NCBI GenBank assembly: GCA_001777665.1 | Contig: MFEQ01000004.1 | Coordinates: 124,001-188,000 of the forward strand | Source of the DNA: Candidatus Doudnabacteria bacterium RIFCSPHIGHO2_02_FULL_42_25 | GTDB taxonomy: Bacteria > Patescibacteria > Doudnabacteria > UBA920 > O2-02-FULL-48-8 | Direction of reading: 5' to 3' | Length of the DNA stretch: 64,000 bases | In this document: piece after piece, positions 33,678 to 41,783 of the stretch | Layout: each line of letters begins with the position of its first letter | Position numbering within the stretch: the stretch's first letter is position 1 | The notes under the pieces: generated by a model | Told to the model about the DNA's origin: nothing | The model's database searches: none | The model's input: only the letters and a program-made list of their open reading frames with translations | Made by a program: the position numbers and the translations under genes

Positions 33678-33698
33678 GCAATGTATTATCGCACAGTA

Positions 33699-33779
33699 TC
33701 TACGAACTTACGAAATTATTACGAAAATACGAAAAAAATTATCCCTTTCGTACTTTCGTAGGCTTTCGTATTTCGTAGA
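33699..33779. repeat. ACGAA-type long inverted repeat
   Basis: TCTACGAA...TTACGAAA...ATACGAAA on the left pairs with TTTCGTA...TTTCGTATTTCGTAGA on the right, giving a hairpin of about 80 bases upstream of uvrD. It shares the words of the outer arms at 1851 and 3811 but lacks an inner GC palindrome. Confidence 0.8.
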
Positions 33780-33863
33780 TTGAACTTGTGGATATTCCCA
33801 CAAATAATCTCCTTTAAAAATAGACTTTTTTGAACTTATATACAAATGTCAGGGTTAAGAGTG

Positions 33864-33892
33864 TTGACGAGATAACTCAATTTTGGTAACAT
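33864..33892 (+). promoter_or_regulatory. promoter of the M23 peptidase gene
   Basis: TTGACG (33864-33869), a 17-base spacer and TAACAT (33887-33892). A hairpin ACTATC/GATAGT follows the predicted start. The leader to the SD at 34006 is about 110 bases, unusually long for this genome. Confidence 0.6.
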
Positions 33893-34017
33893 ACGGACTA
33901 TCGGTTGAAATGATAGTCGAACGAATATTAGCCCAAAAATTGATTAATTTTTCAAAAAATCCTCCCGCTAGTTTTCTGAAAAATCTGACCAAAAATTGGA
34001 GTTTATAAGGAGTTCTT

Positions 34018-35298
34018 ATTTCCCCCCTTTCTTCCTTCAAGCGAAAGTTCTCTAAGTCCACGAAAGAAATTTCCTCTACGTGGAAATCAAACAGTAAGTT
34101 TACAATCCACCCCTTCAAGTCTTTACACTCAAGACATCTTCTTCCCCTCTCCCTTTCAGACTATTTCGCCAGATTTAGTTTTGAATTCATTGTCTTGGGC
34201 GTAGCTTGTTTAGCGGTATTCATGAATCTCTCCCTAAATCGCACCAACCTCATCTCCACCTCGGATGAAAGTGTGATTTTTTCATTCCTCAAAAATAATC
34301 CAAACCTCAACCACGCCCTTCTGGCGACTTCTGACACCACGACTATTTTGGCTAAGTCAGATCAATTGGTTTCCAGAGCCTTGGCTTCTACCTCTGGAAT
34401 CCTTCTGACTTCTTCGAGAGCTAGTGCTTCTTCTTCGGCGGTAGTAGACCCGACGACCATCCAAGAAGACGTAATAGTCAAAACTAACCCCGCCGACACT
34501 GACAATTTTTATCGACATGGTCTGACACAATATACTGTGCAACCCGGCGACACTTTGAGCACTATTGCTTCAAACTTTGGAATTTCTCCTTCCACGATCA
34601 TGACTGAAAATAAGTTGACGACAAGTTCAACGCTGCGAGCTGGAGCGGTGCTCACCATTCTTCCAACGACTGGAATCACATATACAATTAAAGATGGCGA
34701 TACCATGGAGGCCCTTATCAAAAAATACAAAGTTACAGAAGATGATTTCTTGGACGCCAACAATTTAGAATCTTTTGAAGATTTGTCATCTGGCGCTGTA
34801 GTTGTCGTTCCGATGATCAATGTCGCGGTACCACAGGCTCCAAGAACATCAACATTCGTAAAAAGTGAAGCTGGCAAAGTGGCTCTTAGAACTGCTTCAG
34901 CTCCAACTGACTTAGTAAATAGTGCTGTGAGCTTCATCTGGCCAACTGCTGTTAGAACAATTACTCAAGGTTATTCCAAACGTCACAGTGGTTTGGATAT
35001 CTCCAACAGCCAAAAAGTCCCGATCTATGCAGCATCTGACGGATTCGTCGAAATCTCCGGATATCAATCCAATGGTTACGGTAACACTATAGTGATTAAC
35101 CATGGTAACGGCTACAAAACCCGATATGCCCATGCTTCTACATTAAATGTTTCAGCAGGAGATTATGTGAAACAAGGGCAAGAAATCGCTAAACAGGGCA
35201 ATACCGGCCGTGTCCGAGGTGCCACTGGTATTCACTTACACTTTGAAATAACTAAGAATGGCGCCAAGGTCAACCCTCTCTCTTACGTCAGACCGTAA
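34018..35298 (+). CDS. M23 endopeptidase with two LysM domains
   Basis: No ATG exists upstream of the membrane helix. The frame is open from 34009, and AAGGAG (34006-34011) is followed after five bases by ATT at 34018, so an AUU start is likely; a TTG at 34195 would cut the membrane helix. The product (about 426 residues) has a basic cytoplasmic N-terminus, a membrane helix (EFIVLGVACLAVFMNL), a Ser/Thr linker, two LysM modules (YTVQPGDTLSTIASNFGIS; YTIKDGDTMEALIKKYKV) and a C-terminal M23 domain with zinc ligands in HSGLDIS and HLHFEI. It cleaves peptidoglycan cross-bridges. Confidence 0.85.
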   Translation: MSPLSSFKRKFSKSTKEISSTWKSNSKFTIHPFKSLHSRHLLPLSLSDYFARFSFEFIVLGVACLAVFMNLSLNRTNLISTSDESVIFSFLKNNPNLNHALLATSDTTTILAKSDQLVSRALASTSGILLTSSRASASSSAVVDPTTIQEDVIVKTNPADTDNFYRHGLTQYTVQPGDTLSTIASNFGISPSTIMTENKLTTSSTLRAGAVLTILPTTGITYTIKDGDTMEALIKKYKVTEDDFLDANNLESFEDLSSGAVVVVPMINVAVPQAPRTSTFVKSEAGKVALRTASAPTDLVNSAVSFIWPTAVRTITQGYSKRHSGLDISNSQKVPIYAASDGFVEISGYQSNGYGNTIVINHGNGYKTRYAHASTLNVSAGDYVKQGQEIAKQGNTGRVRGATGIHLHFEITKNGAKVNPLSYVRP

Positions 35299-35340
35299 GT
35301 CAAAGAACAAAGATCAGTTAACAGTTAACATAACCCGAAA

Positions 35341-35371
35341 TAACAAAACCCAGAGTGTCTGGGTTTTTTTG
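35341..35371. terminator. bidirectional terminator
   Basis: AACAAAACCCAGA-GTG-TCTGGGTTTTTTTGTT lies between convergent genes and has T runs on both strands. Confidence 0.9.
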
Positions 35372-35393
35372 TTATCTGATAGCTGTTATCTGA

Positions 35394-37166
35394 TTACTGA
35401 ACAGTACCGCCACCCCGACTATCTAGAACATCATCATTAATTGTCGATGTCGTGACTTCGTTGACAGTATTGGTTTCTATTAATTGAGAAGTGAAGACAT
35501 CTGTTCCCATGGCTTTTATATTTGAAAGTAAGTTCATGGCTTTGTTTCGATCGACTTCACTTGGTGTCACGGCTATTTGAAATGAAACTCGTGCCACTGG
35601 AATAAATTTTCCTGTAAACGCTGGAATGTCTCCGATGTTCCATGTTATTTTTCCAGAATTCGGATCGTACGTTAGTCGATTTTTTTCTGCATCTGGGACG
35701 ACAACATTTTTCCAAGATTGAGATGGTAGTGGCAATGACGCAACTACTTTTGTATTTGATAAATCATTACTGCCGTTGGAAAGCATTAGGGTCATGTTAA
35801 ATAATGTTGTTTTTCCAACTTGCAGCGGAGCAGCACCTGAAACGTAATCACCGTGGACGTTCAAAGTCAACTCTGATCCCAATTTCAAAACCACATCACC
35901 GGCTCTGGTTGGTTTCTGGATTTCATCGGAAGAAATTTGTGCAGTAGCTTTAATAGTTTGATTTTTTAGATTAGTACTATAACTGTCCACAATTGGAATG
36001 CGAAAATCAATTTCACCACGCTCCATTGGTGATAAAACACTTAATCCTGGAAGGGTGGCTGCTTTCCACGTCAGAGTTCGATCAGACAGAATGGCATTGT
36101 CAGCTTGCAATCTGGGTATATCCAACGAAGCACCTTCCAAATTGACGACAACAACAATATTATTCAAACCGATAGATCCTTGATTCGCATAGTTGAGAGT
36201 AAAACTAATTGTTTGATCGAGATTTACAATACCATCCTCTACGTCTGAACTAAGTGTTAATGCCAAAGCAGAAGGCATAATTTGAAAAGTCCCAGTAGAA
36301 ATTAGCTGTGAAGCAAAAATGTTATTTATAATTTGACCCAGCTCTGCTTTCACTAATTTAACCTCGGAATTTTCTCCAGTAAAACTCCCGGTGATTTCTA
36401 AAGATAACGAGCTTCCCGTAGCAATTTTGGGTAATTTCCAATAATTGTTATCTTTGGTCACAGGAATATTACTGCTCGTGTAATTAAATCCTTCAGGATA
36501 AGTCATGATTAATACCAAATTATCAAAATCCTGACTCGTGACGTTAGTAAAATTGACTGAAAAAGTCGTATCCTGTCCCCCGACGACATCTATCGGACCG
36601 TTGATTTCCATGGTCAGATTTGGAGGCAAAATACTAGTCTGGATAGTTGTTTCAGCTGCGAATTCTGAATTAAAGTTCGACAATCGATAATGCATGACAG
36701 CTTTGATCTGTTTGCTCTCGCCTGTCCCGCCAGTTAATTTCCCGCGAATAATTATCTCGGCTTCCTTGCCTTCTTTCAAAACCGGTAAATTAAATATATT
36801 CCCTACCGATGAAGTCGCCTGCGGTGTTGATGATTTAAATTTAAATCCGGTTGGGTAAAACAATTGCAGCGAAATATTAGTCAAGTCAGCGTTTTCGTCA
36901 TTTTTATAAACTACTCGATATTCAGCTTCATTACCTGAAACCAGTTGATCCGGTCCTTCGATGACTAGGGACACGCTATCTGGTGTCTGGACTGCTGGTT
37001 GTTTATTTCCAAAAATAACGTAGGCTCCCACGCCCAGCAACAGTAAAACACAACCGATGGCGACATATATCAATCCCTTGCCTTTAAAAAAGCTCGGCTG
37101 TTGGGGTTGAGTAATTTCCATCGGTAACTCTGACCGAGTATTGGGGTCTAAAATTTGGTCGTCCAT
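35394..37166 (-). CDS. membrane-anchored protein with repeated Ig-like domains
   Basis: A 590-residue protein. After a cytoplasmic N-terminus, one membrane helix (about 30-50, LIYVAIGCVLLLLGVGAYVIF) leads to four or five repeats of about 120 residues. Each has a DUF11-like beta pattern (LVSGNEAEYRVVYKNDENADLTNISLQLFYPTGFKF; VVGGQDTTFSVNFTNVTSQDFDNLVL). Likely a stalk-like surface protein. It starts 19 bases inside recO. Confidence 0.75.
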   Translation of the reverse strand: MDDQILDPNTRSELPMEITQPQQPSFFKGKGLIYVAIGCVLLLLGVGAYVIFGNKQPAVQTPDSVSLVIEGPDQLVSGNEAEYRVVYKNDENADLTNISLQLFYPTGFKFKSSTPQATSSVGNIFNLPVLKEGKEAEIIIRGKLTGGTGESKQIKAVMHYRLSNFNSEFAAETTIQTSILPPNLTMEINGPIDVVGGQDTTFSVNFTNVTSQDFDNLVLIMTYPEGFNYTSSNIPVTKDNNYWKLPKIATGSSLSLEITGSFTGENSEVKLVKAELGQIINNIFASQLISTGTFQIMPSALALTLSSDVEDGIVNLDQTISFTLNYANQGSIGLNNIVVVVNLEGASLDIPRLQADNAILSDRTLTWKAATLPGLSVLSPMERGEIDFRIPIVDSYSTNLKNQTIKATAQISSDEIQKPTRAGDVVLKLGSELTLNVHGDYVSGAAPLQVGKTTLFNMTLMLSNGSNDLSNTKVVASLPLPSQSWKNVVVPDAEKNRLTYDPNSGKITWNIGDIPAFTGKFIPVARVSFQIAVTPSEVDRNKAMNLLSNIKAMGTDVFTSQLIETNTVNEVTTSTINDDVLDSRGGGTVQ

Positions 37167-37684
37167 ACGGGCCTTTCTAATATATATTCAATAAATTTAT
37201 TAATGGTGGTGTGATCAACCTCTTTCTCTTCTGGAAACCTGAACCCGAGTGTATCTAATAAATCCAAAGAAAATTTATCTAAGATCTTATAGTCAGCTGG
37301 GTAATAATCAGGATGGTTCAAGTTATGCAAAAAATCGATCAGTAAATCAAAAGCAACAGAATTTGGATGTTCATCAGCAGTCATTTTCAGCATCAATTCT
37401 GCTCCATAAAGCCCGATCGCCATTTTCTGCAAGTCTTGATGAATACTGTTGTATTGTTTGACAGGTTTGGCTCCAATCAGAACTGGGAAATTCCCACCGG
37501 CGACATCAACTTCACAAAGCGATAGATCCTGTAAAGCAAACGCCAGTTTACTTTTGGGTAAACGAATAGACTTAGCCAAAATCCGTACTTTACCTAAATC
37601 TTTAGTCCATAATGTCAGGATCTGGTCCGCTTCTTTATAGTTTTGTTTTTTGAGGATTACTCCGGTGTGTTTGCGATATTTCAT
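37148..37684 (-). CDS. recO: DNA repair protein RecO
   Basis: A 178-residue protein with the RecO OB domain (KHTGVILKKQNYKEADQILT; GKVRILAKSIRLPKSK) and a helical C-terminal part (YGAELMLKMTADEHPNSVAFDLL). The zinc-finger seen in many RecO proteins is absent, which shortens it by about 60 residues. RecO helps RecR load RecA on SSB-coated DNA. It overlaps ileS by four bases (ATGA), an unusual pairing. Confidence 0.88.
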   Translation of the reverse strand: MKYRKHTGVILKKQNYKEADQILTLWTKDLGKVRILAKSIRLPKSKLAFALQDLSLCEVDVAGGNFPVLIGAKPVKQYNSIHQDLQKMAIGLYGAELMLKMTADEHPNSVAFDLLIDFLHNLNHPDYYPADYKILDKFSLDLLDTLGFRFPEEKEVDHTTINKFIEYILERPVWTTKF

Positions 37685-40600
37685 TCTAATTTTATGGAGA
37701 TTTTTTTACCTTCTATTTCCACTTCCTGCCCACCCTGACCCTTTTGTATTTCTTTCACATATGTCTTTTTACGATCAAATAACTCAAAGGCAACACTTAG
37801 TTCACCATCATTAGTATCATAAGTCAAATTTATGACTTCGCCAACCTTTAATCCTGATTTTTTGCGCATATCTTGGACCAATCGTTCTAATTCCGCTGCC
37901 AAGCCTTCTTTCTTGAGTTCAGGAGATATAGTCGAATCAAACTTTACAGTGTACGCATCTTTAACATTATCAAACTCAGCTTGTTTGAAATTCAACTCAT
38001 CTAGTAAAATCTGTTCGAGCTCAGGAGTGAGTTGATTTTTCCCAACCGTTGAATATTTAAGAACGCCCAATGGTTGACGAAGCTTTATATTTGCAGCTTT
38101 TCTAGCACTCAATCCTTCGACAACTAATGTTCTCACCTGCTCCATAAAGTACAAAACGCTTGGCTGTGAAATTTGGTCTTTAGTTTCAGGCCAACTTGCT
38201 AAGTGTACTGATTCTTTATCTCCCTCAGCTTTTAACTCCTGCCACAATGACTCGGCCACGAAAGGGACAAATGGTGCAAGTAAAATGCTTAAAGTTTTTA
38301 AAACTTTATTTAGCGTCTGATAAAAAGCCGGGCCTTTACGATCTCTTGAACGTCGAACATACCAAGTCGACAGTTCGTTTATAAATACTTCAATTTCCCG
38401 AGAAGCATGGAAAGCATCATAAGCCTGAAGATACTCCGTGACCTGGTTCACCAACTTCTGTGTTCGCGTTAACATCCACTGATCTAAAATATCTAATTCT
38501 TTAACTTCTTTACTTGCATCCCACTGGTCATGGTTAGCATAAGTAACGAAAAACGAAAGTACATTCCAAAGAATTACGAAATTTTTTCGCAAGACTAATT
38601 CAGCATCCCTTTCTCCAAATCGTTTATCATCACCTGGTTGATTCACTGAATACATATACCAACGTAGAGAATCAACACCATATTTGTTAATCACAGACCA
38701 AGGATCGATGACGTTCCCTTTAGACTTGCTCATCTTTTGACCCTTTGAGTCTAATAAGAATCCTAAGCTAATAACATTTTTATAAGATGGCCCTTTATCA
38801 AGTAATGTCGAAACTGCAAGTAATGTATAAAACCAACCACGGGTTTGATCAATGGCTTCTGAAATAAAATCGGCAGGAAATTGTTCTTTGTTCTCAATCT
38901 TCTCTTTATTCTCCATCGGATAATGCCACTGGGCAAAAGGCATAGATCCGGAGTCAAACCAGACATCCATAACTGCTGGGACTCTTTTAGCATCCTTATT
39001 ACATTCTTTGCATTTTAAAACTACCTCATCGATATAAGGTCTATGAATATCAATAATAGCAACGTTCATTTCAAATGCTTGACCTTTGTGTGGATATGAG
39101 CGATCAGATCCAAAGTGTTTCTGCAAAGAATACAAAGGATCCCCATGGCTAACTATGAGAATATTTTTTCCCTGATGTTTTTCATTCAAATCATTTATTA
39201 AACTAAGCATTCTGTCTCTTGCCTGAGTCCAAGTTTCTCCGCCTTTTGGAGCATCAGACCAGCGAATAGCATGCGGAAAATCGCGGTCGAACTCATCGTA
39301 GGTTCGACCATCATATTCACCACAATTCAGCTCATTTAAGCGTGGATCGATAATTAGTTCGACTTTGAGTTTTTTGTTAACAATTTCCGCAGTCTGCATC
39401 GTTCGGTTAAATTCAGAGCAGACGATCAAATCGAATTTATCTAGCTTAGCTAATTCATCAGCTGTTGCTTGAACCAGCTTTTGACCTTTTTCAGTTAGCT
39501 GATCCATTTCGCTACCTGGTTTGGAACTACAAACTCGTTTAACATTTGTATAAGCCTCGCCGTGTCGTAGGAAATAAAAATTATTTTTGGCGAGCCCTAA
39601 GTCCTTAATGCTACCTGGAACCGTAAGATGCTCTTGATCACATGTCCAGATTGGTAAAGGTGTCCCCCAATATCGTTCTCTAGAAATAGCCCAATCTTTC
39701 ACCCCATCCAACCATTCTCCGAATCGTCCATGTTTGATATAGTCGGGTGTCCAATTTATTTGTTCGTTATTTGCCTTTAGTTGATCTCGCAATTTACTCA
39801 TAGCAATAAACCATGAATCTCTAGCGTAATACAGAAGTGGTGTGCCACATCGCCAACAATGAGGATATTCGTGTTTATATTTTTCAATCTTAAGCACCCG
39901 GTCCCCTAACAATTCAAAAATCTTTTGATCAGTTTTGTGATCTTTAACATACATTCCTGCCAAACCTGCGACTTCAGGAGTAAATCTTCCAGTTTCGTCC
40001 ACCGTGTGATGCTTGGGTAATCCTAACTCTTCACCTAATTGATAGTCATCCTCACCATACATAACTGCTGTATGCACAACACCTGTTCCATCTTCAGTAT
40101 TTACAAAATCTGCAGCATAAACTTTATAGGATTTATCCGATTTGAGTTCAGGAATATCAAATAGTGGTTCGTATTCCAAACCTACAAGATCCTTACCCTT
40201 ATATTGCTGTTTTGTGCGATCGTCAATTTTAGTAATATCCGAAAAAGTAGAATTCACTCGGTCTTTCGCAACAATATAAAATTCTCCATCCTTTTCGACT
40301 TTGAAATAATCAATATCTCCCCCCACTGCTAACGCAACATTCCCAGGCAGAGTCCAAGGAGTTGTGGTCCAAGACAAAATATAAGTGTTGGGTTCACTCC
40401 TTAACTTAAACTTAACGTAAACAGATTGATCAGAGACAGTTTGATAACCCTGTGCAACTTCATGCGAAGAAAGTGCTGTGCCACATCTTGGGCAATAAGG
40501 CACGACTTTGTGGCCTAGATAAATTAATTTTTTATCGTTAATCTCCTTTACTATCGACCACACGGATTCGATATAGGAATTAGAGTAAGTAATATAGGGA

Positions 40601-41055
40601 TTATCCAAATCAACCCAAAAGCCCATTCGCTTAGTGAGTTTTTCCCAATCCTCTTTGTATTGCCACACAGATTCTCTGCAAAGTCGATTAAATTCAATAA
40701 TGCTGTCACGCACATTTGGTTTAATCGATTCGATTTGTTTTTTTCCCGAAATTCCAAGTTTTTTTTCAACTTCTAATTCGACTGGGAGTCCGTGTGTGTC
40801 CCAACCACCTTTACGAGAAACGAATTTCCCAAGCATTGTCTGGAATCTTGGAAATAAATCTTTAAATGCTCTTGCTTCTACGTGGTGAATGCCTGGTTTG
40901 CCATTTGCTGTGGGAGGACCTTCAAAAAACACAAACCTTTCACCGTTTTTGGTTTGCTCCAAAGATTTGGCAAAAATTTGGTTCTCTTCCCAAAATTTTA
41001 AAATCTCTTCCTCTAGCTCTGGAAACTTTGGTTTGGGCTCTATAGGCTTAAACAT
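37681..41055 (-). CDS. ileS: isoleucyl-tRNA synthetase with inserted histidine-phosphatase domain
   Basis: A 1124-residue class I synthetase. HIGH-type motif PTANGKPGIHH is near residues 48-58, the editing domain follows, then WGTPLPIW, WFDSG and KMSKSKGNV (about 775). Between the WGTPLPIW block and the VWFDSG block, about residues 495-655, lies a complete histidine-phosphatase domain: FLRHGEAYTN with the catalytic RHGE, then NRTMQTAEI, LNELNCGEYDG and SHGDPLY. The reading frame is continuous. C-terminal anticodon-binding and RNA-binding parts appear intact. It probably sits under the T-box at 41542-41763. Confidence 0.95.
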   Translation of the reverse strand: MFKPIEPKPKFPELEEEILKFWEENQIFAKSLEQTKNGERFVFFEGPPTANGKPGIHHVEARAFKDLFPRFQTMLGKFVSRKGGWDTHGLPVELEVEKKLGISGKKQIESIKPNVRDSIIEFNRLCRESVWQYKEDWEKLTKRMGFWVDLDNPYITYSNSYIESVWSIVKEINDKKLIYLGHKVVPYCPRCGTALSSHEVAQGYQTVSDQSVYVKFKLRSEPNTYILSWTTTPWTLPGNVALAVGGDIDYFKVEKDGEFYIVAKDRVNSTFSDITKIDDRTKQQYKGKDLVGLEYEPLFDIPELKSDKSYKVYAADFVNTEDGTGVVHTAVMYGEDDYQLGEELGLPKHHTVDETGRFTPEVAGLAGMYVKDHKTDQKIFELLGDRVLKIEKYKHEYPHCWRCGTPLLYYARDSWFIAMSKLRDQLKANNEQINWTPDYIKHGRFGEWLDGVKDWAISRERYWGTPLPIWTCDQEHLTVPGSIKDLGLAKNNFYFLRHGEAYTNVKRVCSSKPGSEMDQLTEKGQKLVQATADELAKLDKFDLIVCSEFNRTMQTAEIVNKKLKVELIIDPRLNELNCGEYDGRTYDEFDRDFPHAIRWSDAPKGGETWTQARDRMLSLINDLNEKHQGKNILIVSHGDPLYSLQKHFGSDRSYPHKGQAFEMNVAIIDIHRPYIDEVVLKCKECNKDAKRVPAVMDVWFDSGSMPFAQWHYPMENKEKIENKEQFPADFISEAIDQTRGWFYTLLAVSTLLDKGPSYKNVISLGFLLDSKGQKMSKSKGNVIDPWSVINKYGVDSLRWYMYSVNQPGDDKRFGERDAELVLRKNFVILWNVLSFFVTYANHDQWDASKEVKELDILDQWMLTRTQKLVNQVTEYLQAYDAFHASREIEVFINELSTWYVRRSRDRKGPAFYQTLNKVLKTLSILLAPFVPFVAESLWQELKAEGDKESVHLASWPETKDQISQPSVLYFMEQVRTLVVEGLSARKAANIKLRQPLGVLKYSTVGKNQLTPELEQILLDELNFKQAEFDNVKDAYTVKFDSTISPELKKEGLAAELERLVQDMRKKSGLKVGEVINLTYDTNDGELSVAFELFDRKKTYVKEIQKGQGGQEVEIEGKKISIKLE

Positions 41056-41104
41056 CTATATGATCCTAATATGCGAATTAATGCTAATCAGCGAATTTGC
41101 GAAT

Positions 41105-41500
41105 CTAATCTTTTCCCTGAGAGTTTAGAACTCTTTTTGCTTTTAAATATTGATCTCTAAAATTTACAAGCAATCCCAATCTTTTGTTATATGCAACTAA
41201 ATATCTTTTAACTTGATAATACTCTTCTCTCCCAAGAACTCTTGTACACTTAATCTCTAAAATTATTTTATCTTCGATAATGAAATCTACTTTATTTCTC
41301 CCGGGCATTTCACCGGCAAAACTCGGTGGCAACAATTTTTCTCGCTCGTATTTAATAGAAGCATTTTTAAATTTCGCTTCAATTGCATCAGCATATTGCT
41401 TCTCATTACACGATCTTCCAAGCTCGTTGTGAACCGTAAACAAAATACCCGTTATTTTATATGACAGTTCAGGATATATTAATCCAGTACTTATTGGCAT
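41105..41500 (-). CDS. GxxExxY family protein
   Basis: A 131-residue protein with the family start ELSYKITGILFTVHNELGRSCNEKQY, here with G-R-S-C-N-E-K-Q-Y at the name-giving motif, and the nuclease-like core KVDFIIEDKIILEIKC. The family resembles PD-(D/E)XK nucleases. It sits between the T-box leader and ileS, so the T-box would regulate both unless an internal promoter exists. Confidence 0.85.
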   Translation of the reverse strand: MPISTGLIYPELSYKITGILFTVHNELGRSCNEKQYADAIEAKFKNASIKYEREKLLPPSFAGEMPGRNKVDFIIEDKIILEIKCTRVLGREEYYQVKRYLVAYNKRLGLLVNFRDQYLKAKRVLNSQGKD

Positions 41501-41541
41501 ATTAGTAGATTAGCATATCATTCGTAGATTTGGATCATGTT

Positions 41542-41763
41542 AAAAATAAAAAGCAGATTCTTGCGACTCCTCGCGGAGGGTACCATCGCAATTCTCTTGC
41601 TCTCAATTATGCCTGTTACGTTAGGCTTACGGACAGTTCTAGTTTTACCCCATCTCGAACGGATGTGAGAGATCCCTCTTAAGAGCGATTTCTCGCTGTG
41701 CTCGAAATGGTTATTAAATTTTTCTGTCAGCTTCACACCCGGCTTGATTTGCCGGTATCGCTT
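41542..41763 (-). promoter_or_regulatory. T-box leader with ultrashort stem I, AUC (Ile) specifier
   Basis: Reading the minus strand: -10 TATAAT (41775-41770), then hairpin CCGGC-AAATCAA-GCCGG (41755-41739) whose loop exposes AUC, an isoleucine codon. The antiterminator follows: stem TTGCGA/TCGCAA, the T-box bulge TGGTACC (41585-41579), then CTCC-GCGA-GGAG. A TTTTTATTTTT run ends the leader at 41542. A palindromic repeat (41650-41710) fills the linker. ileS is the second gene downstream. A competing terminator stem was not found. Confidence 0.78.
41650..41710. repeat. family C palindrome within the T-box leader
   Basis: CCATCTCGA...GAGAGATCCCTCTT/AAGAGCGATTTCTC...TCGAAATGG, a 61-base imperfect palindrome. 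Related copies are at 3252-3327 and, as a half element, at 30778-30807 in the end of ksgA. Confidence 0.8.
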
Positions 41764-41783
41764 TCACTTATTATACCATAAAA

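Noticed and set aside
33855..34118. 87-codon minus-strand ORF
   Set aside because: It is antisense to the leader and N-terminus of the M23 peptidase, has no SD or family pattern, and the plus-strand frame has a clear protein.
41518..41736. 72-codon minus-strand ORF
   Set aside because: It is produced by the T-box leader and the embedded palindrome; no start signal and composition is that of structured RNA.
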